This document shows positions 15,207 to 24,309 of a stretch of DNA of 64,000 bases, piece after piece; the first letter of the stretch is position 1, and the number at the start of each line of letters is the position of its first letter. Source of the DNA: Myxococcus virescens (lineage in GTDB: Bacteria > Myxococcota > Myxococcia > Myxococcales > Myxococcaceae). The DNA is taken from positions 124,001-188,000 of the forward strand of contig NZ_FNAJ01000003.1 of the NCBI RefSeq assembly GCF_900101905.1, written 5' to 3'. The position numbers and the translations under genes are program-made. A model generated the notes under the pieces. The model saw only the letters and a list, made by a program, of their open reading frames with translations, made no database searches and was not told the origin of the DNA.

Positions 15207-17843
15207 CTAGCCTCCGGAACCAAAGGATCCGAAATCCGCCACGATGAGGTTGATGCCGGAGAATTCCAGCCCCAGCTCTCGCCGCAGCGTCACCACCCCC
15301 TCTACCCGCCAGCAGTCGCATGCAGGCCCATACGAGAGGCCGAATGTCTGCTGAGCAAGAGGGCGATTTTCTTGAGTTACTAGATCCTGGTAAAGCGGTT
15401 GCACAATTGCTTCGTACCGCACTCCCAGCCCAAATCCGAGCTTCAAACGCGTACCCGCGATGAGGGCTTGAGCCCGTTCGGCCGGAGGGAAGCCGGGCTC
15501 TACTCGGGATATCCCGCCTACCAAGGTATCCAGCGAGCGGCGGAGCACATCGGGTCCCACGGAACGGGGATCCGCGCCGCGGTTGAGCGCATCTCCGCCG
15601 CTCCACAGCAGGTCATCGAAGCGCGCGTACACGGCGTGCCCCTTGCCGTTGTCGACATTCACCTCCGCGGAGAGCCCGGAGATGCGGCCCGCGTTGGGGT
15701 CGTAGCGAACGGTGCCCGCGGCCGTGAAGATTCCGGCGGTGGCGCTGAGGCGGGCGAAGGTGTCGCGCAGCACGGGCCCCGGGTCGTCCACCTTCCCCGC
15801 CGCGGGCACGTGTCGGGTGAGGTCGAAGCCCTGTCCGATGCGCAGGCGCAGCGGTTCGCGGATGTCGTTGCCGCGCTTGAAGCGCAGCGTCTGGTCCACG
15901 GCGAGCACCGCGTGGAGGAAGCCCCGGGTGCGGCCGTCGCTCTGGAACGGCACCGCGGCGTCCACTTCGTCATAGGGGCGGGCCAGGTCCTCCCCGGAGG
16001 CCCCGGCCGAGGGAAGCCGGCCCCACCCGCCCGGCACGTAGCGCAGCTCCAGCGAAGGGGTGATGGCATGGCGGAAGCTCGTCTCACGTCCCTCGAAGAC
16101 GCGCGCCACCTGGCTTTCGAGCAGCAGCCCGGCGATGGGGTACCCCCGCTGCCACGTCCGGCCCGACACCTCGCCCAGCCACACGTCCTGGCGCATGCCC
16201 AGGGAGGGCGACACGCGCATCAGACTGCCCAGAGCGAAGGACGTCGACAGGCGGGGGAAGAAGTCCACGCGGTCGCGGGCTTCGCGGTCGTTCGAATTGA
16301 AGATGCCATCGGACTGCGTGGTGTCCGCGGGAAACGGCCACCCGGCAGAGCCGAACGGGACATAGAACCCGTCGGCCCGGAAGATGCCGTCGATGCCCTC
16401 GTCGCCGTACCCGCCTCGCAGGGGCGCGAGCCGCAGGTACTGCACCGACAGGCCCCCCATGATTCCGCCCAGCACGGGCCGCTCGGGCAGGGCCAGGGTG
16501 ATGGCCGGCAAGCGCTGGAACGTGGTGGGGCCCTTCAGGTCCGGGCGCGAAGGGTCCGTGGCCGCCGGGATGCGGTTGTCCTGGAAGAAGCGATACCCCC
16601 ACCGGATGTCCTGGCGCAGCGCCACGTCGAGGCCCGCATAGAGGTCGTCCTGGCGCTTGAACACCGTGCCCGTGCTGCGCAGGTAGGTGAACTCGCGGGT
16701 GACGAGGTCCGCCGTGAGGTCGCGGGTGTAGTTGCCGTCCGAGACGAACGAGGCGTCGACCCGGTTGTGCCACCCTCCCCCCATGTCCTGGGTGTGTTGC
16801 CAGGACGCCTCGCCCCGGAGTCCTCGCCGCTCGTCGACGAACTCAGGCGAGGCGACACCGCCCTCCGTCCGCCGGTAGAACACGAAGCTGCGCGGATCCC
16901 GGATGGGCCGGAGGTCGTAGAGGAATCCCAACGTCGCCCGTCCCCGGGTCCGCTCGCTGGGCGCATAACGGAACTCGGTGAGCAGGCGCGGCCCCTTCAC
17001 GCCCAGGTAGCGCGGCTCCCGGACCTGCTCGGTGGCGCCGGGAACGGTATGCAGTTCGTAGCCGCCGCTGAAGTACCCCGGCGTGAGCGTCACGTCGTAG
17101 CTCTGCCCCAGCGTGATGAAGAGGGGCTGCTCCAGGGAGAAGCCATTGAGCGAGGAGAAGGTGGGCTTGGGCAGCAGCAGACCGGTGCGCCGCTGAGACA
17201 GCGGCATGTAGAGCCACGGCAGCGCGAACACAGGCACGGACTTCACGTACACCACGGGCAGCGTCATCGTGGCGCGCTCGCCCAGGACGACGGTGGCCGA
17301 CGACGCCTCCATGCGCCAGCCGGGCTCACCCGGGCTGCAGTTGCACGGCGTGAAGGCCAGGTCCTCCACGAGGAAGGTGTTCTCCCCCGTCCGGCGGATG
17401 CGCGAGCCGCTCATGAGGAGGGGCGTCTCTCCCATGGCCCGCAGCTCCTGGGGCGTCTTCGCCGTGAACAGGGCCTCCTGGGTGACGCCCTGCTTCTGCA
17501 TGAAGAGGCCGCCCTCGAGGTTCGCCTCGTAGGTGCGCACATCCATCTTCGCGGTGTCGGCGACCGCGGCCAGGCCGCTGGGGCCCACGAACATCACGCT
17601 GCCCGAGGCGGTGACGAGCTGGTTCACCTCGTCGTACGTCACCTCGTCGGCGCGAAGCTGCATCGTCTCCGTGCGCAGCACGGCGTTGCCGCGCGCGGTG
17701 ACGACCTTCGTGTCCGCTTCGTAGACGACCAGGTCCGCGGCCAGCTGCGCCGTCTCACCGTTGGGCAGAGCCAACGGGGTGGCGAGTGGCACCTGCGAGG
17801 TGGAGACCAGCAGCGCGGCGGCGAGCGGAACGAGGAAGCTCAT
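15207..17843 (-). CDS. lptD: LPS-assembly outer membrane protein LptD
   Basis: An 878-residue outer-membrane protein that inserts lipopolysaccharide into the outer leaflet with LptE. After the signal peptide (about 1-20), an OstA/LptA-like beta-jellyroll domain covers about 30-160 (ADLVVYEADTKVVTARGNAV), and the rest is the large beta-barrel (YMPLSQRRTGLLLP marks its beginning, with many alternating strands after). Two C-x-C pairs are present, C167/C169 and C842/C844, placed like the cysteines that form the interdomain disulfides of E. coli LptD. The upstream AMIN gene ends 47 bp away and may be co-transcribed. I see no Shine-Dalgarno before the ATG. Confidence 0.93.
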   Translation of the reverse strand: MSFLVPLAAALLVSTSQVPLATPLALPNGETAQLAADLVVYEADTKVVTARGNAVLRTETMQLRADEVTYDEVNQLVTASGSVMFVGPSGLAAVADTAKMDVRTYEANLEGGLFMQKQGVTQEALFTAKTPQELRAMGETPLLMSGSRIRRTGENTFLVEDLAFTPCNCSPGEPGWRMEASSATVVLGERATMTLPVVYVKSVPVFALPWLYMPLSQRRTGLLLPKPTFSSLNGFSLEQPLFITLGQSYDVTLTPGYFSGGYELHTVPGATEQVREPRYLGVKGPRLLTEFRYAPSERTRGRATLGFLYDLRPIRDPRSFVFYRRTEGGVASPEFVDERRGLRGEASWQHTQDMGGGWHNRVDASFVSDGNYTRDLTADLVTREFTYLRSTGTVFKRQDDLYAGLDVALRQDIRWGYRFFQDNRIPAATDPSRPDLKGPTTFQRLPAITLALPERPVLGGIMGGLSVQYLRLAPLRGGYGDEGIDGIFRADGFYVPFGSAGWPFPADTTQSDGIFNSNDREARDRVDFFPRLSTSFALGSLMRVSPSLGMRQDVWLGEVSGRTWQRGYPIAGLLLESQVARVFEGRETSFRHAITPSLELRYVPGGWGRLPSAGASGEDLARPYDEVDAAVPFQSDGRTRGFLHAVLAVDQTLRFKRGNDIREPLRLRIGQGFDLTRHVPAAGKVDDPGPVLRDTFARLSATAGIFTAAGTVRYDPNAGRISGLSAEVNVDNGKGHAVYARFDDLLWSGGDALNRGADPRSVGPDVLRRSLDTLVGGISRVEPGFPPAERAQALIAGTRLKLGFGLGVRYEAIVQPLYQDLVTQENRPLAQQTFGLSYGPACDCWRVEGVVTLRRELGLEFSGINLIVADFGSFGSGG

Positions 17844-17890
17844 TCAGGGGTGCAGGGTATGCCGCGCCCAGGCCGAGCGGCCCGCCCTTT

Positions 17891-19318
17891 TCACCGGCCT
17901 GTGCGCTGGAAGTCCAATGAAATGACGTTGCCCTCCTGGCGGGCCTGGAACGGCACGGACTGCCGGAGCTGGATGGTGATGCGCACATCCCGCCCGGACG
18001 CGCTCGGGTCCACCCGGAGCACCGGCGTCGCGAAGTAGGATGTGTCCAGCGGCAGCGTGTTGTTGCTGGCGTCCACGCGGGTGTTCTCCAGCTCCAGCAC
18101 CACGGAGCGGCCCCGCTCCGACACGGAGTAGCTGACCGGCTCGTTGGTGCGGATGAACACGCGCGAGGCCCCCGACTGCTGCTGGAACCCCACCAGCGTC
18201 AGCGTCTTGCGACGCGAGGACACCGAGGCCTCCGAGCTGCTCGGCCGGGAGGGCTCCACCGCCTGATTCTGGCGGCTCTCCCGAGACGCACGGGCCTCGG
18301 CCTGACGCTGACGGCGCTCCTCGGCGGCGGCCTCCTGCTGGGCCCGGCGCTCCTCCGCCGCGGCCTGCGCGGCGGCACGACGCTCCTCGGCGGCGGACTG
18401 CTGAGCGGCCTTCCGCTGCTCGGCCTCGGCCCGGGCCGCGGCCTTGCGCCGCTCCTGCTCCTCGGCGGCGGCCTGCTGCCGGGCTTGGCGCTCGTCGGCG
18501 GCGGCCTGCGCGGACGCGCGCGCGGCCTCCTCCTGGCGACGCTTCTCCTCCGCCGCGGCTTGAGCGGACGCCTTCGCCGACTCTTCCTGGCGCCGCTTCT
18601 CGTCGGCGGCGGCCTGCGCCGAGGCACGCGAAGCCTCCTCCTGGCGCTTGCGCTCCGCCTCGGCCCGAGCCTGCTCCTCCTGCTGGCGCTGAGCGGCGGC
18701 CCGAGCCTCGTCCTGACGCCTCGCCTCGGCCTCCGCGTCACGCTTCGCGGCGGCGGCGGCTTCGGCGGAAGCCCGCTCCTGGGCCTCACGCTCGGCGCGC
18801 GCCGCGGCGGCGGCCTCCGCGGCGGCCTTCTCCTGGGCCTGACGCTCCGCCGCGGCGGCAGCGGCGGCCTCCGCGGCGCTGCTTCCCGCCTGGGGCTGCG
18901 CGGTACCCGGCGCCTGCGCCACGGCTTGACCTCCGCCGCCCGCGACGCGGACGACGAGCTGGTTGCCCTGGGCCTGGATGTCCGCCTCCACCTCGCGCTC
19001 GTAGCCGATGAGCACGCGCGCGATGGATGACGCCTCGGAGCCATAGCTGGCGGTGCGGATGGCCGTCACCGTGCCATTGCCCACCTCGATCTCCTCGGGC
19101 ACGTCGGAGAAGACGGCCTCGGAGATGTCGATGACGAGCCGAGGCGGGTCCGTCATGGTGAACGTGGTGAAGTTGGCCTTCTGCGAGCCGGAGATGGTCA
19201 CCGTCCCACCGTTCACCTGCACCGCGGTGATGGTGTTCAGGTTCGTGGCCGGCGCCTGCGCGAGCGCCACGAAGGGCACGAGCACCACACCGAGCAGCCA
19301 CGCGGCAAACGGCTTCAT
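17891..19318 (-). CDS. Exported AMIN-domain protein with long Ala/Glu/Arg coiled coil
   Basis: A 475-residue periplasmic protein. It has a signal peptide (about 1-22), an AMIN domain at about 27-115 (TAVQVNGGTVTISGSQ, PPRLVIDISEAVF), and a long alpha-helical segment at about 150-345 made of repeats such as AAAEEKRRQEE that resembles TolA domain II. A second AMIN-like domain covers about 370-475 (VFIRTNEPVSYSVSE, GRDVRITIQLRQ). AMIN domains bind peptidoglycan in PilQ and AmiC, so this may bridge wall and membrane. Its position just before lptD suggests an envelope assembly role. It lacks the secretin domain of PilQ. Confidence 0.82.
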   Translation of the reverse strand: MKPFAAWLLGVVLVPFVALAQAPATNLNTITAVQVNGGTVTISGSQKANFTTFTMTDPPRLVIDISEAVFSDVPEEIEVGNGTVTAIRTASYGSEASSIARVLIGYEREVEADIQAQGNQLVVRVAGGGGQAVAQAPGTAQPQAGSSAAEAAAAAAAERQAQEKAAAEAAAAARAEREAQERASAEAAAAAKRDAEAEARRQDEARAAAQRQQEEQARAEAERKRQEEASRASAQAAADEKRRQEESAKASAQAAAEEKRRQEEAARASAQAAADERQARQQAAAEEQERRKAAARAEAEQRKAAQQSAAEERRAAAQAAAEERRAQQEAAAEERRQRQAEARASRESRQNQAVEPSRPSSSEASVSSRRKTLTLVGFQQQSGASRVFIRTNEPVSYSVSERGRSVVLELENTRVDASNNTLPLDTSYFATPVLRVDPSASGRDVRITIQLRQSVPFQARQEGNVISLDFQRTGR

Positions 19319-19399
19319 CGACCACACCCCTTCACGTTGACAGAAGAGCGTAGAGGCTATCACGCGTCAGCGTGCCTCCAACTTTCCATCCTGACGCGT

Positions 19400-20674
19400 C
19401 TAGCGGAGCCGCGGAAGGCTCGGCGAGCGATACCGGTGGGTCCGCGCGTACTCGATGAGGTTCTTGATGTCGTAGCAAATCTGCCGGATGTCATGCCCCA
19501 TCGTCAGTTCGATGTGGCTATTGCCCTTCACCGGACGCCAGAGCAGATACTCACTCTTGGCGGCGCGATACACGCTGCGCGTCGACTCCAGCGAGGCCAG
19601 CGGGTCCAGGTCCCCGAAGATGATGGCCATGGGCACCTCGATGCGACCGAAGCCCCGCTTGAAGTCGAAGCCGGTGCGGTAGCAGACCATCTCTCCCCGG
19701 CGAATCCACCGCGCGAACTGCTCCAGCACCCGGCGCGGCTCCCGCTCTCCACCTTCGCGGAGCAACCAGCGGATGTCATCCGCGCTCACCCGCTCCGGAT
19801 TGATGAGACGGTTCAATCGCGTGGTGAGCTGTTGATACAGCGGCGAGTCCTCGGCCTTCGCGAGCTGGCGCTCCAGCGACTTGAGGATGATGTCCACCGG
19901 CACCGCGTCGAAGCGCAGCGTCCGCCGCGCGCGCGGCGACAGCCGGCGTCCCAGGCCCTTGTTCAACACGCCCACGCCCCGCGCGAGCAACGAGCGCCCC
20001 GCCCCCTCCACCTTGCCGCCCACGTTGAGGCTGGCGAGCGTCAGGTCAATCAGCCCGGCCAGCATGGGCGCGCCGTGCGCCAGCAGGCGCAGCAGCATGA
20101 AGCCGCGTCCCAGGTCCGCCGGGGAGCCGATGGTGATGAGGCCTTCGAAGTCATTGTGGATGCCGGCGTAGCCGTAGCCCAGCATCCCGCCCATGGAGTG
20201 GCCGCAGTAGAAGATGCGCTCGCGCCGGGTGATGCGCTTCACGCCGGAGACGGCCGCTGGCAGGTCGTAGAGGAAGTAACTGTCGATATCCCAGCCGTAG
20301 TCGAGGTCCGGCGGCAGGGGGCGCTTGAAGCGCTCGGCGCGCTCCTTCTGGAACGCGATGGAACTCTTGCCGTGGCCACGCAGCTCCAGGATGTGGATGT
20401 CCACCCCGAAGAAGAGCAGGTTCTTGACGAACTGCCCGCTGGTCCAGGTGTGCCGGTTCTGTGAGAAACCGTGCACCAGCAGCAGGGGCTCACCAAACAA
20501 CGGTTGCGGAAAAGGCTGCTTCACAGGACGGTAGCGGGTGATGACCAGCGACCAGCCGTCCGCCGTCTCCACGACGTACTTCGTCTTCGAGTAAAGCGCC
20601 CTGAAATCGACTTCGTCGATGGAGGGGATGGGTGGCCCCGATGTCGCGGCGGCTCTCCAGTCCGGCAGGCGCAT
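19400..20674 (-). CDS. Alpha/beta hydrolase family protein
   Basis: A 424-residue serine hydrolase. The fold elements are visible: LLLVHGFSQN (oxyanion His-Gly), the nucleophile elbow YCGHSMGGM with S160, the acid in IFGDLDPLAS, and a late catalytic His candidate in GNSHIELTMG. The lid-like insertion at about 170-300 is long and includes hydrophobic helices. The overall pattern resembles lipases or PHA synthase/depolymerase-like enzymes. There is no signal peptide. It follows folC by 9 bp, so it belongs to the accD-folC transcript, which could fit a lipid-related role. Confidence 0.85.
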   Translation of the reverse strand: MRLPDWRAAATSGPPIPSIDEVDFRALYSKTKYVVETADGWSLVITRYRPVKQPFPQPLFGEPLLLVHGFSQNRHTWTSGQFVKNLLFFGVDIHILELRGHGKSSIAFQKERAERFKRPLPPDLDYGWDIDSYFLYDLPAAVSGVKRITRRERIFYCGHSMGGMLGYGYAGIHNDFEGLITIGSPADLGRGFMLLRLLAHGAPMLAGLIDLTLASLNVGGKVEGAGRSLLARGVGVLNKGLGRRLSPRARRTLRFDAVPVDIILKSLERQLAKAEDSPLYQQLTTRLNRLINPERVSADDIRWLLREGGEREPRRVLEQFARWIRRGEMVCYRTGFDFKRGFGRIEVPMAIIFGDLDPLASLESTRSVYRAAKSEYLLWRPVKGNSHIELTMGHDIRQICYDIKNLIEYARTHRYRSPSLPRLR

Positions 20675-20683
20675 GTCTTGAAT

Positions 20684-21991
20684 CTACGGCGGCTGATGCA
20701 TCGCGCCAAGGTTTCGATACATGCGAGCCTTCATCATCCCGACAAGGAACAGTGAACCTGTACAAAGGACGAGGTCGTTCGCGGCTGCCCGCTTGCGCGC
20801 CGCGGCAAGGGCCGCGTCCGCATCCGGCCAGGCAGTCACGTCCGCGCACAGCGCGCGCGCCTCTGCCAGGTAGGCCTCGGGAGCCAGCGAGCGAGGCGTC
20901 TCCAAAGGCGTGAGCTGCACCGAGGCACACTCGGGCAACAGCGCTCGCATCATCGGTCCCCGGTCCTTGTCCCCCACCACGCCGAAGACGAGGTGGAGGC
21001 GACGCCCCGGGTAGAGGTCCTTCAGCGACGCGAGCAGCACCTCCACGCCCGCCGGGTTGTGTGCGCCGTCCAGCAGGAGGATGGGCTGCTGCCCCACCTC
21101 CTCCAGCCGCCCCGGCCAGCACGCCGACGCCAGGCCCGCACGCGCGGCCTCGGGCGGCACGGTGACGCCGCGCTCCTGCAAGGCCTCCAGGCAGGCGAGC
21201 GCCACCGCCGCGTTCTGCCGCTGATGGGGCCCCCGCAGCGCGACGGACAGCCCATCCAGGGACCAGGTCGCCCCGCGGTACGACAGGCCGCCATCTGGCT
21301 GACGCTCGCCCGTGAAGTCACGCCCCTCCAGCCGCACAGGGGCCCCGACCTGCTCGGCCTTGCGGAGGATGGCGTCCAAGGCCTCGGGGGCCTGCCGCGC
21401 GACGACACACGGCACGCCCGGCTTGAGGATGCCCGCCTTCTCGCCGGCGATGGCCGCCAGCGTGTCGCCCAGGTACTCCATGTGGTCGAAGGACACGGGG
21501 GTAATCGCCGTCACCACCGGGCTGGCGGCGGTGGTGGCATCCAGCCGGCCGCCCAGGCCCGTCTCCAGCACGGCCACATCCACGCGCACCTGGGCGAAGT
21601 GCCACAGGGCGACGATGGTGCCGAACTCGAAGTACGTCATGGGAGAGGACACGGCGCTGGGGTAGCGCTCCAACACCTCCAGGATGCGCAGGCCGAAGTC
21701 CGCGTCGGAGATGTCCTCGCTGTCCACGCGGATGCGCTCGTTGACGCGCACCAGATGCGGAGACGTGTAGAGCCCCACGCGGTGCCCGGCGGCATGGAGC
21801 GACGCCGCCGTCATGGCACACGTGCTGCCCTTCCCGTTCGTCCCGGCGACGTGGAGCGCCGGATACCGCCGCTCCGGGTGGCCCAACGCGGCCAGGGCCT
21901 CCTGCACGCGCTCCAATCCCAGCTTGATTCCAGAGGGGTTGAGCTTCGTGAAGAAGGCCAGCGCCTCCTCCGGTGTCCGCGGCGCGCTCAG
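20684..21991 (-). CDS. folC: Bifunctional folylpolyglutamate/dihydrofolate synthase
   Basis: This Mur-ligase-family enzyme adds glutamate to dihydropteroate and tetrahydrofolates. Family motifs are clear: LGLERVQEALAALGHPER, the P-loop HVAGTNGKGSTCAM, SPHLVRVNERIRV, LETGLGGRLDATT, SFDHMEYLG, LRGPHQRQNAAVAL and LLDGAHNPAG. No ATG, GTG or TTG exists between the accD stop region and the first conserved residues. The best start is a CTG at 21991-21989 that overlaps the accD stop as CTGA, with GGGG about 8-12 bases upstream. This gives 435 residues, the normal family length. The frame itself is intact. Confidence 0.9.
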   Translation of the reverse strand: MSAPRTPEEALAFFTKLNPSGIKLGLERVQEALAALGHPERRYPALHVAGTNGKGSTCAMTAASLHAAGHRVGLYTSPHLVRVNERIRVDSEDISDADFGLRILEVLERYPSAVSSPMTYFEFGTIVALWHFAQVRVDVAVLETGLGGRLDATTAASPVVTAITPVSFDHMEYLGDTLAAIAGEKAGILKPGVPCVVARQAPEALDAILRKAEQVGAPVRLEGRDFTGERQPDGGLSYRGATWSLDGLSVALRGPHQRQNAAVALACLEALQERGVTVPPEAARAGLASACWPGRLEEVGQQPILLLDGAHNPAGVEVLLASLKDLYPGRRLHLVFGVVGDKDRGPMMRALLPECASVQLTPLETPRSLAPEAYLAEARALCADVTAWPDADAALAAARKRAAANDLVLCTGSLFLVGMMKARMYRNLGAMHQPP

Positions 21992-22839
21992 CCCAGCAAC
22001 CCCAGGATCTGGCCCAGCTTCGCGCGCAGGTCCTTGCGGTGGACGATGGCGTCGATCATCCCATGGTCCAGCAGGAACTCGGAGCGCTGGAAGCCCTCCG
22101 GCAGCTTCTGGCGGATGGTCTGCTCGATGACGCGCGGACCGGCGAACCCGATGAGGGCCTTGGGCTCGGCGAGGATGACATCGCCCAGCCACGAGAAGGA
22201 CGCGGCGACGCCGCCCGTGGTGGGGTTGAGCAGCACGGAGATGTACGGCCGCGTGCCGGTGCGGAAGCGGGCGATGGCCGCCGACGTCTTGGCCATCTGC
22301 ATGAGGGAGAAGATGCCCTCCTGCATGCGCGCGCCGCCCGACGCGGAGAAGACGATGGCGGAGCACTTCAGCTCGTGCGCGCGCTCGAAGACGCGGGCCA
22401 CCTTCTCGCCCACGACCGAGCCCATGGAGCCGCCCATGAACTCGAAGACGAAGCAGCCCACCGACACCTGGTGGCCCTGGATGCGGCCCACGCCGGAGAT
22501 GAAGGCATCCGGCTCGCCCAGGTTCTTCCGGGTGGACTTCAGGCGGTCCTTGTACTTCTTCGAGTCACTGAACCCGAGCGGGTCCTGCGGCTCCAGCTCC
22601 TTGTCGAACTCCTCGAAGCTGTCGGGGTCCAGCAGCGCCGCCAGCCGCGCGCGAGCCGCCCAGTAGTGGTGGTGCTCGCAGTGCGGACACACCATCCAGT
22701 TCTTCTCCAACTCCTGGCGGTAGATGATTTCGTCGCACGTCTCGCACTTCGCCCAGAGACCCTCCATGCGGGACGGGCGGGGCTCGGCTTGCGGTTCGGT
22801 GTCGACGGCGATGCGCGGCTTCTTCGAGAACCAGGCCAT
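21988..22839 (-). CDS. accD: Acetyl-CoA carboxylase carboxyltransferase subunit beta
   Basis: This is the beta subunit of carboxyltransferase, which transfers carboxyl from biotin to acetyl-CoA to make malonyl-CoA for fatty acid synthesis. The 283 residues match the family length. The N-terminal zinc ribbon has C32, C35, C51 and C54 (KCETCD and VCPHCEHH). The crotonase-like body has FEFMGGSMGSVVGEKV and the motif SASGGARMQEG. The MAWFSKKP start is typical; the ATG has no clear Shine-Dalgarno. The accD-folC arrangement is common in proteobacteria. It sits 62 bp after the cyclic-nucleotide-PDE-like gene. Confidence 0.97.
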   Translation of the reverse strand: MAWFSKKPRIAVDTEPQAEPRPSRMEGLWAKCETCDEIIYRQELEKNWMVCPHCEHHHYWAARARLAALLDPDSFEEFDKELEPQDPLGFSDSKKYKDRLKSTRKNLGEPDAFISGVGRIQGHQVSVGCFVFEFMGGSMGSVVGEKVARVFERAHELKCSAIVFSASGGARMQEGIFSLMQMAKTSAAIARFRTGTRPYISVLLNPTTGGVAASFSWLGDVILAEPKALIGFAGPRVIEQTIRQKLPEGFQRSEFLLDHGMIDAIVHRKDLRAKLGQILGLLG

Positions 22840-22901
22840 GGGGTGGGCGGGGTTAATCCGGCCGCTTTCGGCCGTCAACCCTTCCGTATGGCGCGACGCG
22901 T

Positions 22902-23657
22902 CTACAGCTCGAAGGTATCGCCCAGCTCCAGCACTTCCACCGGCAGCTCGGCCAGCTCCTTCTTGAGCTGCGACACGAAGGCGGGCTTGAGGTGATACAG
23001 CAGCACCGAGGCACCGTTGCGCTCGAACTTCTGGAGTTCCAGGCTCAGCGTGTGCGGCGTGAGGTGGCCGGAGATGTCGGCCAGCGACTGGAGCTTGTTG
23101 GGGAAGGACGTCTCCAGCAGCAGCGCCTTGAGGTTCTTCGTCTCGTTCAGCGCCTTCCACAGCTTGTCCGTGGGGCCGGTGTCGCCGCTCATCGCCAGGG
23201 CGCTCTTGCCGTTGGAGATGATGAAGCCGCACGACTCCACGGGGTGGCTCACCGGCACGCTTCGCACGGTGTAGGGGCCCACCTGGAAGCTGCTGCCCGC
23301 CCGGAACGTCTTGATCTGCAGCACGGGCTTGCGCTTCGTCGGGATGCGGGTGAAGTCCGGCCAGAGCGCGTTGTTGAACATGTTGTCGCGCAGGGCCCGG
23401 GCGCACTCGCGCGAGGCGTAGATGGTGACCGGGGTGTCGCGCCGGCCGATGACCAGGTCCGCCATCAGCGGCAGGTCCTTCACATGGTCGAAGTGGCTGT
23501 GCCCCACCAGGACGTGGTCCACGCGGCACAGCTCATCCAGCGACAACGTCCCCGTGAGCGCCCCCGCATCGAGCGCCAGCACGTCATCGACGAGGAAGCA
23601 GGTGCTCTTGCAGTTGGGTAGCTCGCCGCCGTGGCAGCCGAGGACTCGCAGCTTCAC
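22902..23657 (-). CDS. MBL-fold hydrolase resembling class II cyclic nucleotide phosphodiesterase
   Basis: A 251-residue metallo-beta-lactamase fold hydrolase. The first metal motif is GHSHFDHVKDLPLMAD (H53, H55, D57, H58); further ligands are likely in PVSHPVESCGF, AMSGDTGPT and YHLKPAF. The spacing after the HxHxDH motif resembles class II cAMP phosphodiesterases (CpdP/PDE1), which open 3',5'-cyclic nucleotides. The GTG start is one base after the stop of the Crp-family gene, so translation is coupled. Pairing with a cyclic-nucleotide-binding regulator supports a signal-degrading role, but substrate is inferred; a related phosphodiesterase activity is possible. Confidence 0.8.
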   Translation of the reverse strand: MKLRVLGCHGGELPNCKSTCFLVDDVLALDAGALTGTLSLDELCRVDHVLVGHSHFDHVKDLPLMADLVIGRRDTPVTIYASRECARALRDNMFNNALWPDFTRIPTKRKPVLQIKTFRAGSSFQVGPYTVRSVPVSHPVESCGFIISNGKSALAMSGDTGPTDKLWKALNETKNLKALLLETSFPNKLQSLADISGHLTPHTLSLELQKFERNGASVLLYHLKPAFVSQLKKELAELPVEVLELGDTFEL

Positions 23658-23658
23658 G

Positions 23659-24309
23659 CTAGAGGTCTCCGAACTTCCACTTCATCTCCAGGTATTGGAG
23701 GAAGTCGTGCAGCCTGGCCGTGTCCGGCACGGTCATCCGGTCCCCGTTCCGCTCGACCAGGCCGGAACGCTCCAGCCGGTCCACCACGGCGCGGACCGCG
23801 GGCTCACCCACACCAATCTGGCGCGGCAGCTCCCGCACTGAGAAGTCGATCTCCACACCCTCGTCCAGGGGACGGCCCCGGCTCTGGCAGGCCTGGATGA
23901 TCTGGTGCACCACCCGGCTGGCCGGGTCGTTGTGCAGCAGGTTCTCGATCTGGGCGTCCGCCTCGGAGAGGCGTTCGGCCAGCTTCTTGATCATCCGGAC
24001 GGCGATCTCCGCATTGCCGCGGATCATCCCCTCGAACGTCTTGGGGTCGATGACCAGCAGCCTCGCGTCCTCGTTGACCGTGGCCGAGGCATTGCGCGGC
24101 TTGTTGGAGATGATGGCCATCTCCCCGAAGAACTCACCGGGGCCCAGGACGGCGAGGACCTTCTCGACGTCACGGACCCGCTTGGAGATGGCCACCCGTC
24201 CTGCCTGGATGACGAACATCTCCTTGCCGGCTTCTCCCTCGCGGAAGAGCTCGGTGCCCTGGGGGAACTCCTTGCCGAAACGTTGAAAGAGGGTTTCCTC
24301 GGCGCCCAT
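23659..24309 (-). CDS. Crp/Fnr family transcriptional regulator
   Basis: A 216-residue regulator with an N-terminal cyclic-nucleotide-binding domain (about 10-125) and a C-terminal winged helix (about 160-205, [21 protein letters not shown]). The phosphate-binding cassette [21 protein letters not shown] keeps E63 and R72, while the Ser/Thr after the Arg is Asn73, so ligand affinity or choice may differ from E. coli CRP. It lies one base upstream of a phosphodiesterase-like gene and is divergent from purM across about 120 bp. It may be the head of the operon running to the alpha/beta hydrolase at 19.4 kb. Confidence 0.9.
   Translation of the reverse strand: MGAEETLFQRFGKEFPQGTELFREGEAGKEMFVIQAGRVAISKRVRDVEKVLAVLGPGEFFGEMAIISNKPRNASATVNEDARLLVIDPKTFEGMIRGNAEIAVRMIKKLAERLSEADAQIENLLHNDPASRVVHQIIQACQSRGRPLDEGVEIDFSVRELPRQIGVGEPAVRAVVDRLERSGLVERNGDRMTVPDTARLHDFLQYLEMKWKFGDL

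Noticed and set aside
15399..18038. Long plus-strand open frame antisense to lptD
   Set aside because: Its translation is rich in His, Arg and Gln with no recognisable domain, while the minus strand encodes a clear LptD. It is a shadow of high GC third positions.
17891..19318. PilQ-type secretin
   Set aside because: AMIN domains are present but no secretin or STN domain follows.
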